From NCBI GenBank assembly GCA_910584115.1, contig CAJTYN010000080.1:1-12947 (forward strand): a stretch of 12,947 nucleotides of DNA, given 5' to 3'. The stretch is from an uncultured Lachnospiraceae bacterium. GTDB lineage: Bacteria; Bacillota; Clostridia; Lachnospirales; Lachnospiraceae. Made by a program: the position numbers and the translations under genes. The notes under the pieces are model-generated. The model was given only the letters and a program-made list of their open reading frames with translations, had not been told where the DNA came from and ran no database searches. Of the stretch, positions 1-7,625 are shown one piece after another (within the stretch, counting starts at the first letter, position 1; the number at the start of each line of letters is the position of its first letter).

Positions 1-13
1 CATGTGGAGACGG

Positions 14-23
14 TATGTCTACT
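14..23. promoter_or_regulatory. Candidate GntR-family operator upstream of the regulator
   Basis: The 10-mer TATGTCTACT lies 35 bases before the start codon of the FadR-type regulator and recurs in inverted orientation at 813-822, upstream of the ilvD promoter. Its core TGTC-TACT fits the general GntR-family operator pattern yGTM-KACy, as I recall it. A short TATG...CATA dyad (14-17 and 26-29) overlaps it. This suggests autoregulation, but the promoter itself lies largely outside the window. Seen: the repeated 10-mer. Inferred: that it is an operator. Confidence 0.4.
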
Positions 24-58
24 GTCATAGATCAAAAAACAGACCAGAGGTTGATGAT

Positions 59-745
59 ATGTCCAAAGAAAAACGTTTATCAGATGATATAGCCGACTCT
101 ATATTATCCATGATCACCATAGAAAAAAGATTTCAAGCAGGCGATAAACTCCCGAATGAAAATGAGCTATCCGAAGAACTCGGCGTCAGCAGGACCACCT
201 TGCGGGAAGCCATACGGATCCTGGCGGCCCGCAAGGTGATCGATATCCAGCGGGGCCGGGGAACTTTTGTGAGAGAAGATTTTGAAGAAAACTCCCTGGA
301 TGAGCTGTCTGCCCTGTCCGCAGTCCGACTGAAAGCGGACGATCTGTATGAGATGCGCTTGATCTTTGAACCGGAAGCTGCTTATTATGCCACGCTGCGG
401 GCAACGGAAAGTGAACTGCAAAGGATTCTCTCGATCGGTAAAAAGATCGAGCAGCTCATATCAGAAGGCAAGGACCGGACACTTGAAGAGCAGGCTTTCC
501 ACCGTTCGATCGCCAAAGCGACCCACAATGATTTTATGGATAGACTGATGCCGGTGATACAGGAAGGGATCGATAAAGGAGTGACCCTGTCGAACGAAAA
601 GAAAGTGGCAGCAGCCGATACAGTCACGGATCACCGGATACTCATGGACTTCATGAAGAGCAGAAATGCGGAAGGTGCACGAAATGCCATGCGGATACAC
701 ATCCTTCACGCGATAGAGCGATTAGGATTAAAAAAAACAGAATAA
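59..745 (+). CDS. FadR-subfamily GntR transcriptional regulator (FCD domain)
   Basis: A 228-residue DNA-binding regulator of the normal FadR-subfamily length. Residues about 6-75 form the GntR winged helix-turn-helix, with the hallmark stretch LPNENELSEELGVSRTTLRE (31-50) and the wing motif RGRGTF (65-70). Residues about 90-225 are an all-helical FCD ligand-binding domain; His148 (FHRSIA), His192 (TDHRIL) and His214 (RIHIL) sit where this family usually coordinates a metal ion that helps bind carboxylate effectors. The ATG at 59 is chosen over an in-frame ATG at 2 because AGAGG at 46-50 lies 8 bases before it and the family N-terminus begins there. It ends just before an intrinsic terminator and is followed by a solitary ilvD-type gene with its own promoter, the likely target. 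FCD regulators typically sense small organic or sugar acids; the effector cannot be read from the sequence. Confidence 0.9.
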   Translation: MSKEKRLSDDIADSILSMITIEKRFQAGDKLPNENELSEELGVSRTTLREAIRILAARKVIDIQRGRGTFVREDFEENSLDELSALSAVRLKADDLYEMRLIFEPEAAYYATLRATESELQRILSIGKKIEQLISEGKDRTLEEQAFHRSIAKATHNDFMDRLMPVIQEGIDKGVTLSNEKKVAAADTVTDHRILMDFMKSRNAEGARNAMRIHILHAIERLGLKKTE

Positions 746-750
746 AAATA

Positions 751-786
751 AAAAAGGCGTAGTCGATCCAGACTATGCCTTTTTTA
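751..786 (+). terminator. Intrinsic terminator after the GntR regulator
   Basis: A 9-bp stem, GGCGTAGTC (756-764) with GACTATGCC (771-779) and one G-U pair, has a 6-base loop and is followed by a run of six T. The preceding A run could extend the stem and let it act in both directions. It separates the regulator transcript from the ilvD transcript. Confidence 0.9.
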
Positions 787-812
787 TCCTCCTGCAGCAT
801 CGCCCAAAATAA

Positions 813-822
813 AGTAGACATA
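813..822. promoter_or_regulatory. Candidate GntR-family operator upstream of ilvD
   Basis: AGTAGACATA is the exact reverse complement of the 10-mer at 14-23 and contains GTAGAC, which also fits yGTM-KACy in the reverse orientation. It lies 4 bases upstream of the -35 hexamer of the ilvD promoter, where a bound regulator could activate or block transcription. Function is inferred. Confidence 0.4.
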
Positions 823-826
823 TATA

Positions 827-855
827 TAGACAGCAGACGTCTTATGTGTTATGAT
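827..855 (+). promoter_or_regulatory. Sigma-A-type promoter of ilvD with embedded dyads
   Basis: TAGACA (827-832), a 17-base spacer and TATGAT (850-855) give two 5-of-6 matches at ideal spacing, about 30 bases before the ilvD start. The spacer contains the perfect 8-bp palindrome AGACGTCT (835-842). A broken dyad overlaps the -10: TATGT (843-847) and ATGAT (851-855) mirror ATCAT (864-868) and ACATA (869-873). These could be further regulator contacts. Confidence 0.75.
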
Positions 856-886
856 AAAAATACATCATACATAGGAGGTCTTGAAT

Positions 887-2545
887 ATGCGAAGTGATAA
901 GATCAAAAAAGGAATATACGCAGCTCCCCAACGCGCCCTGCTCCACGCATTAGGCGTAACAGAAAAGGAACTAAAAAAGCCTTTTATAGGCATCGTGAGT
1001 TCTTATAATGAGATCGTGCCGGGGCATATGAATATTGATAAGATCACAGGATCTGTGAAACAGGGAGTCGCTCAGGCTGGCGGCGTGCCTTTTGTTTTTC
1101 CTGCTATAGCGGTATGTGACGGCATCGCGATGGGACATGAAGGCATGAAGTTTTCACTGGCCACAAGGGAGCTGATCGCTGACTCTGCCGAGGCGATGGC
1201 GACAGCGCACCCCTTTGACGGGCTGGTATTTATACCAAATTGCGATAAGAATGTTCCCGGCCTGCTGATGGCAGCGGCAAGACTGAACATACCCTCCATA
1301 TTTATCAGCGGCGGCGCAATGCTCGCAGGCGATCTTGAAGATAAGAAGATCAGCTACTCAGATATCTCCGAAGCTGTGAGCAGATACAAAAGCGGACAGC
1401 TCAGTGCTGAAACATTGCGTATGTATGAGGAACATGCCTGTCCCACCTGCGGCTCCTGTTCAGGGATGTTCACAGCCAACAGTATGAACTGCCTTACAGA
1501 AGTCCTCGGAATGGCGCTGCATGGAAATGGCACGATCCCCGCCGTCTATTCTGAAAGACTCCGTCTGGCAAAAGAAACAGGCATGCAGATCATGGAGTTG
1601 GTCAAAAAAAAGATAACGCCAAAGGATATCATGACGAAAGAGGCTTTTGAGAATGCACTCACGATCGATATGGCGTTAGGCGGATCCACCAACAGCCTGC
1701 TCCATCTGCCCGCGGTCGCACATGAATGTGACTTATATCTGGACCTGGAGACAGCAAATGATATCTCAGCAAAAACACCGACCCTCTGCCGTCTCGTCCC
1801 GTCAGGGGAACACTATATCGAACAGCTGCACAGAGCAGGCGGCATTGCCGCTGTCATGCACGAGATCGGCAAGGCGGGCCTGCTGAACAAGGACTGTATG
1901 ACCTGCAATGGAAAAACGATCGGGGAAAATATCTGTGGCAAGGAGATCAAAGACCATACGATCATCCGGAGCATAGAAGACCCTTACAGCAATGAGGGCG
2001 GGATCGCTGTCCTCAGAGGAAACCTGGCTCCGGACGGATGTGTCGTGAAGCGGGCTGCCGTCGCGGAAAATATGATGACGCATAAAGGCCCAGCCAGAGT
2101 ATTTGACGGCGAAGGACCTGCCTTACATGCGATCTATGCGGGAGAGATACGAGCAGGAGACGTCGTCGTGATCAGATATGAAGGTCCAAAAGGCGGGCCG
2201 GGCATGCGCGAGATGTTAAATCCCACATCGGCGATCATGGGCAGCGGTCTGGGCGGCAGCGTAGCCCTCATAACAGACGGCCGATTTTCCGGAGCCACCC
2301 GCGGAGCGGCGATCGGCCATGTATCGCCGGAGGCGGCAGTCGGCGGAAACATCGCTCTGCTCCGGGATGGCGATATGATAGAGATCGATATACCCGCAGA
2401 TACGATCAGCGTCCTGATCTCAGACGAGGAATTTAAAAACAGGAGAAAGACCCTGGCCCCTTTTGAGAGCAGAATAAAAAAGGGCTATTTAGCAAGATAT
2501 TCAAAACTGGTCACATCAGGCGGCAGAGGGGCGATACTGGAATGA
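887..2545 (+). CDS. ilvD: Dihydroxy-acid dehydratase (IlvD/Edd family)
   Basis: A 552-residue iron-sulfur dehydratase that converts 2,3-dihydroxy-isovalerate or -methylvalerate to the 2-keto acids leading to valine and isoleucine (cytoplasmic). Seen: signature 1 with PNCDKN (Cys119) and CPTCGSCSGM (Cys185, 188, 191), the MALGGSTN segment, and the C-terminal signature SGLGGSVALITDGRFSGATR. The ending SKLVTSGGRGAILE matches, from memory, branched-chain-type clostridial enzymes more than sugar-acid dehydratases. The ATG at 887 is preferred over the TTG at 881 because AGGAGGT (873-879) lies 7 bases before it and 1 base before the TTG. No ilvB, ilvN, ilvC or leu genes flank it; it stands alone behind a GntR regulator with its own promoter. 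It may be the only ilvD, a regulated second copy, or a relative acting on a sugar acid; the first reaction is likeliest for the fold, the physiological role is open. Confidence 0.88.
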   Translation: MRSDKIKKGIYAAPQRALLHALGVTEKELKKPFIGIVSSYNEIVPGHMNIDKITGSVKQGVAQAGGVPFVFPAIAVCDGIAMGHEGMKFSLATRELIADSAEAMATAHPFDGLVFIPNCDKNVPGLLMAAARLNIPSIFISGGAMLAGDLEDKKISYSDISEAVSRYKSGQLSAETLRMYEEHACPTCGSCSGMFTANSMNCLTEVLGMALHGNGTIPAVYSERLRLAKETGMQIMELVKKKITPKDIMTKEAFENALTIDMALGGSTNSLLHLPAVAHECDLYLDLETANDISAKTPTLCRLVPSGEHYIEQLHRAGGIAAVMHEIGKAGLLNKDCMTCNGKTIGENICGKEIKDHTIIRSIEDPYSNEGGIAVLRGNLAPDGCVVKRAAVAENMMTHKGPARVFDGEGPALHAIYAGEIRAGDVVVIRYEGPKGGPGMREMLNPTSAIMGSGLGGSVALITDGRFSGATRGAAIGHVSPEAAVGGNIALLRDGDMIEIDIPADTISVLISDEEFKNRRKTLAPFESRIKKGYLARYSKLVTSGGRGAILE

Positions 2546-2600
2546 TCTGATGAAAAGACACAGAAGATCGGACAGAGGATGCACTGTCGAACAGGAAAGA

Positions 2601-2638
2601 GGCCGGATCCTCTTCACCACGAAGATCCGGCCTTCTCT
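2601..2638. terminator. Shared terminator between convergent ilvD and trpA
   Basis: GGCCGGA (2601-2607) pairs with TCCGGCC (2626-2632); inside, TCTTC (2611-2615) pairs with GAAGA (2621-2625) around the loop ACCAC, leaving TCC as a bulge. On the minus strand the stem is followed by TCTTTCCT and on the plus strand by TTCTCT. Tails are weak for a classical terminator, but the position between two convergent stop codons fits a bidirectional one. Confidence 0.7.
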
Positions 2639-2645
2639 GGCAGCA

Positions 2646-3437
2646 TCATCCTTCCATGACCGCCGCTTTCATCTCTTTCACATACGCGGTCACCGCCGGT
2701 ATGCATCCCTCTTTGTATTCCCCGATCAGGCGCACGATCGCGGATCCCACGATGGCCCCGTCGGATACCCGTGCCATCTGTGTCGCCTGATCCGGCCTCG
2801 AGATGCCGAACCCGATCGCGCACGGAACGTCCGTCACCTGGCGGACCATATCCGTCATCTCTTTCACATCCGTCGTGATCTCATTGCGCACGCCCGTCAC
2901 GCCCAGGGAAGACACCACATAGATGAACCCTTCCGCCTCCCGGGCGATGGCTTTGATCCGGTCTTTCGACGTGGGCGCGATCAGAGAGATGATCGCGATG
3001 CCATATTCCTGGCAGATCTCCCGGATCTCGCCTTTTTCCTCGAAAGGCAGATCCGGCACGATCAGCCCGTCGATCCCGCATTCCACGCAGCGTTTCATGA
3101 ACGCCTCTTTTCCGTAGGAAAAGACTGAATTTATATATGTGAGGAAGACCAGCGGGATCTTCACCGTCTCCCGCACTTCCTTTACCGCGTCGAACAGCTG
3201 ATCCGTGGTGCATCCCCCGGTCAGCGCCCGGTACGTCGCCTCCTGGATCACCGGCCCTTCCGCGATCGGGTCGGAAAAGGGCAGCCCGATCTCGATCAGG
3301 TCCGCGCCGGCCTCTTCCATGGCGACGATGAGTTTCTTCGTCATCTCCAGGCTGGGATCCCCTCCTGTGATAAATGGTATAAATGCTTTTCCATGGGCGA
3401 ATGCCCCAGTGATCCTCTCATACGCTTTCTTATTCAT
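2646..3437 (-). CDS. trpA: Tryptophan synthase alpha subunit
   Basis: A 263-residue TIM barrel that cleaves indole-3-glycerol phosphate to indole and glyceraldehyde 3-phosphate and passes indole through the tunnel to TrpB. Seen: N-terminal PFITGGDPS (21-29), catalytic Glu49 within LIEIGLPFSDP, the GPVIQ segment, the SSLGVTG phosphate loop and GFGIS (phosphate binding). Length is normal. The residue aligned with E. coli catalytic Asp60 is Glu60 (IAEGP instead of LADGP). It is the last gene of the operon. Its ATG overlaps the trpB stop by 8 bases (3430-3437), and a G-rich Shine-Dalgarno-like stretch lies about 8 bases before it inside trpB, so translation is probably coupled to trpB. Confidence 0.97.
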   Translation of the reverse strand: MNKKAYERITGAFAHGKAFIPFITGGDPSLEMTKKLIVAMEEAGADLIEIGLPFSDPIAEGPVIQEATYRALTGGCTTDQLFDAVKEVRETVKIPLVFLTYINSVFSYGKEAFMKRCVECGIDGLIVPDLPFEEKGEIREICQEYGIAIISLIAPTSKDRIKAIAREAEGFIYVVSSLGVTGVRNEITTDVKEMTDMVRQVTDVPCAIGFGISRPDQATQMARVSDGAIVGSAIVRLIGEYKEGCIPAVTAYVKEMKAAVMEG

Positions 3438-4614
3438 AAAGTTCTACCCCCCTGTATCTGGCTATGGCAGCCACATCTTTGTCCCCGCGTCCGGAGAGAT
3501 TTACCACGATGATCTGATCTTTCGCCATGTCCGGCGCGATCTTTCTGGCATGGGCCACCGCGTGGGCGCTCTCCAGCGCCGGGATGATCCCCTCCGTCCG
3601 GGACAGATATTCGAAGGCGGACACGGCCTCCTCGTCTGTCACCGGCACGTACGTCGCCCGGCCCGTCTCGGCCAGATGAGCGTGTTCCGGCCCGATGCCC
3701 GGATAATCCAGCCCTGCGGACAGGGAATACACCGGCTCGATCTGCCCGTCTTCGTTCTGGCAGAAGAGGGATTTCATGCCGTGGAAGATCCCGGGACGGC
3801 CTTTTGCGATGGTGGCCGCGTGTTTTCCCGTATCCACGCCCAGCCCAGCCGCCTCGCATCCGATCAGCGCCACGGATGCATCCGGGATAAATTCGTAAAA
3901 CGCCCCCATGGCGTTACTCCCGCCGCCCACGCAGGCAAGCACCGCATCCGGCAGGCGGCCTTCTCTTTCTAACATCTGCTCCTTGATCTCCTTGCCGATG
4001 ATCTTCTGGAAATCCCGGACCATCATGGGGAAGGGATGGGGACCCATCACGGAGCCGAGCACGTAGAGGGTATCGTCCACCCGACGGCTCCACTCCCGCA
4101 TCGTCTCGTTTACGGCGTCCTTGAGCGTCATCGTGCCGCTGGTCACCGCGTGGACTTTCGCCCCCAGAAGCTCCATGCGGAACACGTTCAGCGCCTGCCG
4201 GTCCGTGTCTTCTTTGCCCATGAACACTTCACATTCCATGCCCATGAGCGCGGCCGCCGTGGCCGTAGCCACCCCGTGCTGGCCCGCGCCTGTCTCCGCG
4301 ATGACCCGGGTCTTGCCCATCTTCTTTGCCAGCAGCACCTGGCCCAGCACGTTGTTGATCTTATGGGAGCCGGTGTGGTTTAAGTCCTCCCTCTTCAGAT
4401 AGATCTTCGCGCCGCCCAGATCTTTTGTCATCTTCTCCGCATAATATAGGAGCGATGGCCTTCCCGCGTAATCTTTCATCAGGGTTTCCAGCTCCGCCTG
4501 AAACTGCGGGTCTGCTTTGTACTTTTCGTAGGCTTCTTCCACTTCGTGGACAGCCGTCATCAGGGTCTCCGGCACATATTGTCCGCCGAATACGCCATAT
4601 TTCCCATTTTCCAT
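3430..4614 (-). CDS. trpB: Tryptophan synthase beta subunit
   Basis: A 394-residue pyridoxal-phosphate enzyme that condenses indole and L-serine to L-tryptophan, working as the alpha2-beta2 complex with TrpA. Seen: the beginning YGVFGGQYVPETLM, the PLP Schiff-base lysine Lys85 in HTGSHKINN, Glu107 in AETGAGQHG (catalytic Glu109 in Salmonella), the PLP-phosphate loop GGGSNAMG, and the C-terminal NLSGRGDKD. This is the TrpB1 type that depends on TrpA. ATG at 4614 is preceded by GAGAGGAT at roughly 9 bases spacing, and only 4 bases separate it from the trpF stop. The trpB-trpA overlap is 8 bases, consistent with equimolar subunits. Confidence 0.98.
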   Translation of the reverse strand: MENGKYGVFGGQYVPETLMTAVHEVEEAYEKYKADPQFQAELETLMKDYAGRPSLLYYAEKMTKDLGGAKIYLKREDLNHTGSHKINNVLGQVLLAKKMGKTRVIAETGAGQHGVATATAAALMGMECEVFMGKEDTDRQALNVFRMELLGAKVHAVTSGTMTLKDAVNETMREWSRRVDDTLYVLGSVMGPHPFPMMVRDFQKIIGKEIKEQMLEREGRLPDAVLACVGGGSNAMGAFYEFIPDASVALIGCEAAGLGVDTGKHAATIAKGRPGIFHGMKSLFCQNEDGQIEPVYSLSAGLDYPGIGPEHAHLAETGRATYVPVTDEEAVSAFEYLSRTEGIIPALESAHAVAHARKIAPDMAKDQIIVVNLSGRGDKDVAAIARYRGVELYE

Positions 4615-4618
4615 GATA

Positions 4619-5233
4619 TCACGATCCTCTCACATTTTTTATGAATGCCCGGATCTTCTCCGGGTCTTTCTTCCCGTTTGTTTCTACGCCGCTGCTCACA
4701 TCCACACCGAAGGGACGGCAGCTCTTTAACCTCTCCCCCACGTTCTCCGGCTGCAGGCCCCCCGCCAGAAACCAGGGCTTCTCAAGGGGCGGGATCAAGT
4801 CTGTGTCAAATGCCTGACCTCCGCCGCCGTACTGGCCGGGGATGTATGTGTCCAGGAGCAGGGCGTCGCAGGACTCTTCCTGGGCCTTTAGGATCTGCTC
4901 CGTGCTCTGCACCCGGACCGCCCGGATCAACGGCACATGGACCCGGGCCGCCAGACGCCTCAGATACGCCCCGTCCTCGTCCCCGTGGAGCTGCACCAGA
5001 TCGATGATCTCCCGGTCACAGAGACGGCCGATGTCCTCGATCGGGGCATTGACGAACACGCCCACCGCACGGATCTGAGGATCCAATGCCTCCCGCATCT
5101 TCTCGGCCTGCATGTCGGTCACCTGCCGCCGGCTCCTGGCAAATACGAAGCCGGCATAGTCCGGGAGACAGTCGTTGACATACGATACATCTTCCATCCG
5201 GCACAGGCCGCAGATCTTTACCCGGGGGGTCAC
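4619..5233 (-). CDS. trpF: Phosphoribosylanthranilate isomerase
   Basis: A 204-residue TIM-barrel enzyme that isomerises N-(5-phosphoribosyl)anthranilate to the 1-deoxyribulose phosphate (CdRP), the substrate of TrpC. Seen: general base Cys8 in VKICGL, FARSRRQV (31-38), QLHGDE (81-86), general acid Asp128 in LLLDTY, FLAGGLQPENV, and the phosphate-binding VDVSSGVETNGKKD. It starts at GTG (5233): the GTG shares four bases with the trpC stop (GTGA), the protein N-terminus MTPRVKICG matches the family, and a GGGGGA stretch lies about 7 bases upstream. It is encoded separately and is not fused to trpC as in enterobacteria. Confidence 0.96.
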   Translation of the reverse strand: MTPRVKICGLCRMEDVSYVNDCLPDYAGFVFARSRRQVTDMQAEKMREALDPQIRAVGVFVNAPIEDIGRLCDREIIDLVQLHGDEDGAYLRRLAARVHVPLIRAVRVQSTEQILKAQEESCDALLLDTYIPGQYGGGGQAFDTDLIPPLEKPWFLAGGLQPENVGERLKSCRPFGVDVSSGVETNGKKDPEKIRAFIKNVRGS

Positions 5234-6027
5234 GGCCGGATCCCCCGCAGGCCGTCCAGCATGCTCTTTTTATCTGGGCTCTTCATCAACGTCTCCCCGA
5301 TGAGCACCCCGTCGACGCTCGCCGCCTCCAGACGCTCAACATCTTCCCTGCTCTTGATGCCGCTCTCCGCCACGAAAGCGACCGTATCCGGCGCGCATGA
5401 GCGCAGGCGGATGCTGTTCCCGATATCCACGGTGAAATCCCGCAGATCCCGGTTGTTGACCCCGATGATCCCCGCCCCCGCCGCCAGCGCCTTCTCAAGC
5501 TCCCTTTCGTCATGGGCCTCCACCAGCGCGGAAAGCCCCAGCCGGCCGCACAGCCGGATATATCTGCCCAGCGTCTCGGCGTCTAAGACGGCACAGATCA
5601 GGAGCACCGCATCAGCGCCCAGGACTCTTGCCTGATAGATCTGGTATGCGTCGATGATAAAATCCTTGCGCAGCAGAGGGATCTTCACCGTTTCTCGGAT
5701 CTCTGCCAGATACCGGGGCGATCCCTGGAAGAACTCCGGCTCCGTCAGGACGGAGATCGCGCCCGCCCCCGCCTGTTCGTATTCCCGGGCGATATCCAGG
5801 TAGGGGAATTCCCGGGCGATCACGCCTTTTGACGGGGAGGCTTTTTTCACTTCGCAGATGAACTGGATCGTCTCCTGCCGGAGCATCTTCTCGAATGGAA
5901 AGTCTGGAAGTCCGCTTTCGGCTGCCATGGACGATGCTCTCTCCTGGATCTCTTCCGGGCTGTGCTGTTCTTTTTCCCGGGCTACGCGCGCCTTGGTGGA
6001 CGCCACGATCTGATCGAGTATCATCAT
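5230..6027 (-). CDS. trpC: Indole-3-glycerol phosphate synthase
   Basis: A 265-residue TIM-barrel enzyme catalysing decarboxylative ring closure of CdRP to indole-3-glycerol phosphate. Seen: the signature FICEVKKASPSKG with Glu59 and catalytic Lys61, general-acid Lys121 in LLRKDFIID, Glu170 in ALVEAHDE, GVNNRDL (189-195) and VAESGI (219-224) of the phosphate site. The start is one of two tandem ATG codons, 6027 or 6024. The first shares ATGA with the trpD stop, and the AAGGCGGTGA sequence just upstream suits either. Neighbouring genes overlap at both ends by four bases, so translational coupling through trpD-trpC-trpF is likely. Confidence 0.97.
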   Translation of the reverse strand: MMILDQIVASTKARVAREKEQHSPEEIQERASSMAAESGLPDFPFEKMLRQETIQFICEVKKASPSKGVIAREFPYLDIAREYEQAGAGAISVLTEPEFFQGSPRYLAEIRETVKIPLLRKDFIIDAYQIYQARVLGADAVLLICAVLDAETLGRYIRLCGRLGLSALVEAHDERELEKALAAGAGIIGVNNRDLRDFTVDIGNSIRLRSCAPDTVAFVAESGIKSREDVERLEAASVDGVLIGETLMKSPDKKSMLDGLRGIRP

Positions 6028-7043
6028 TTTTCACCGCCTTGTGTCAGTCTGATAAATTCCTGCAGTTTCTCATAGGCCCGGCCGCTGTCGATCAGAGCAG
6101 CCGCCTCGTCGATGCCGTCCTGGATGGAATAGCCGTCTTTGCCCAGGTAGAGGCTCATGCCCGCGTTCATCAGCACGATGTCCCGCTTCGGCCCCAGCTC
6201 TCTTCCCGTGAGCACATCCCGGGTGATCGCGGCGTTCTCCTCCGGGTCGCCGCCCACCAGTTCCGCCAGGGCACAGCGGCGCAGGCCGAACTGTTCCGGC
6301 GTGATGGTGTAGGAGCGGATCTCCCCGTGGCGGATCTCGTAGACGGACGTCTCCCCGGTCAGCGTGATCTCGTCAAGCCCATCCTCCCCGCAGACGGCCA
6401 CCCCGCGTACGACACCCAAGTTGGAGAGCACCTGCGCCAGCGGCCCGGCCAGTTTCTTATCGTAGACGCCCAGAAGCTGCATGGTGGCCGCGGCCGGATT
6501 GGAGAGGGGGCCTAAGATGTTGAAGACCGTGCGCACCGCCAGCTCTTTTCGCACCGGCGCCGCATATCTCATGGACGAATGATAGACCGGGGCGAACAGA
6601 AAGCAGACGTCGCAGGCCGCTAAGATCTTCTCGTTCGCCTCCGCGGTCAGGCTTAGGTCGGCGCCCAGCCGCTCCAGCACGTCGGCAGCACCGCTCTTGC
6701 TGGAAACGCTCCTGTTCCCGTGCTTTGCCACCGGGACGCCGCCCGCCGCCACCACGAAGGCGGATGTGGTGGAGATGTTAAAGGTCCCCGCCTCGTCGCC
6801 CCCGGTGCCCACGATGTCGATCACATCCCGTTTCGGCTCGATCTTCACGCCCTTTTCCCGCATGACCTGGGCAAAAGCCGTGATCTCGTCGATCGTCTCC
6901 CCCTGCATCCGCAGGGCCATGAGAAATCCCCCCATCTGCGCCTGGGTGGCTTCCCCGCTCATCATCTCCTCCATGACCTGGCTGGCCTGCTCGTAGGTCA
7001 GGTCTTTTCCGTTTACCAGTTGATGTATGGCTTCTTGGATCAT
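6024..7043 (-). CDS. trpD: Anthranilate phosphoribosyltransferase
   Basis: A 339-residue enzyme that transfers phosphoribosyl from PRPP to anthranilate. Seen: an N-terminal helical domain with the anthranilate-channel region, the PRPP-binding GTGGD (79-83), the NISTTSA segment, KHGNRSVSSKSGAAD (107-121), the VRKELAVRTVFNILGPLSNP block, and the GLDE metal-binding motif. Length is typical. It is free-standing, not fused to trpG as in enterics. ATG at 7043 has an AAGGAGG ribosome binding site about 6 bases before it, in the 12-base gap to trpG, which is the largest gap within the operon. Confidence 0.98.
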   Translation of the reverse strand: MIQEAIHQLVNGKDLTYEQASQVMEEMMSGEATQAQMGGFLMALRMQGETIDEITAFAQVMREKGVKIEPKRDVIDIVGTGGDEAGTFNISTTSAFVVAAGGVPVAKHGNRSVSSKSGAADVLERLGADLSLTAEANEKILAACDVCFLFAPVYHSSMRYAAPVRKELAVRTVFNILGPLSNPAAATMQLLGVYDKKLAGPLAQVLSNLGVVRGVAVCGEDGLDEITLTGETSVYEIRHGEIRSYTITPEQFGLRRCALAELVGGDPEENAAITRDVLTGRELGPKRDIVLMNAGMSLYLGKDGYSIQDGIDEAAALIDSGRAYEKLQEFIRLTQGGEK

Positions 7044-7055
7044 GTTCTTCCTCCT

Positions 7056-7625
7056 TCATCTGATCTTCAAAAAATTTTCTAAAATGGTCACACCCTGCGG
7101 GGTCAGGATCGATTCCGGGTGGAACTGCAGCCCATAGACCGGATGATCCCGGTGGGCGACAGCCATGATCTCCCCGTTCCCGGCGGTAGCCGTCACCTGC
7201 AGACAGTCCGGCATCGTCTCCTCCTTTGCCACCAGGGAATGATACCGGGCACCTTGGATCTTGTCTGGCAATCCCGCGAAAAGGGGGCAGGATAGATCTG
7301 TCTTGATGACGCTCGGCTTGCCGTGCATCAGCTGCCGCGCCGGAGCGATCACCGCCCCGTAAACCTCGCAGATGGCCTGATGGCCCAGACAGACGCCCAG
7401 TATAGGGATCTGCCCGGCCAGGCCCCTGACCACTTCCTCACAGACCCCAGCTTTCGCGGGATATCCCGGCCCCGGCGAGAGCACGATGTGGTCCGGGTGC
7501 AGAGCGCGGATCTGCTCTGTGGTCAGGGCATCGTTGCGGATGACCCGGATATCCGGATCGATCCCGCCGAACATCTGTACCAGATTGTATGAAAAACTAT
7601 CGTAATTGTCGATCAAGAGCAGCAT
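7056..7625 (-). CDS. trpG: Anthranilate synthase component II (glutamine amidotransferase)
   Basis: A 189-residue class I glutamine amidotransferase that supplies ammonia to TrpE. Seen: IDNYDSFSYNL (5-15), LSPGPGYP (49-56), the nucleophile Cys79 in GVCLGHQ, and His169 and Glu171 in FHPES completing the triad. It overlaps the end of trpE by 13 bases (7613-7625). A perfect AGGAGGTG Shine-Dalgarno (7634-7641) sits inside the trpE coding sequence, 8 bases before the trpG ATG, so this overlap comes with a strong independent initiation signal. In some bacteria TrpG is shared with aminodeoxychorismate synthase (pabA role); no pabB-like gene is visible here. Confidence 0.97.
   Translation of the reverse strand: MLLLIDNYDSFSYNLVQMFGGIDPDIRVIRNDALTTEQIRALHPDHIVLSPGPGYPAKAGVCEEVVRGLAGQIPILGVCLGHQAICEVYGAVIAPARQLMHGKPSVIKTDLSCPLFAGLPDKIQGARYHSLVAKEETMPDCLQVTATAGNGEIMAVAHRDHPVYGLQFHPESILTPQGVTILENFLKIR

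Noticed and set aside
2..58. N-terminal extension of the GntR regulator from an ATG at position 2
   Set aside because: The extra 19 residues do not match the family, have no visible ribosome binding site and cross the operator candidate; the ATG at 59 has an AGAGG site at good spacing.
881..886. TTG start for ilvD
   Set aside because: It lies only one base after the Shine-Dalgarno sequence; the ATG at 887 has correct spacing and the expected N-terminus.
2550..3128. A 192-codon plus-strand frame after ilvD
   Set aside because: It is antisense to trpA, is rich in His, Arg and Asp as expected of a mirror frame, and lacks a ribosome binding site.
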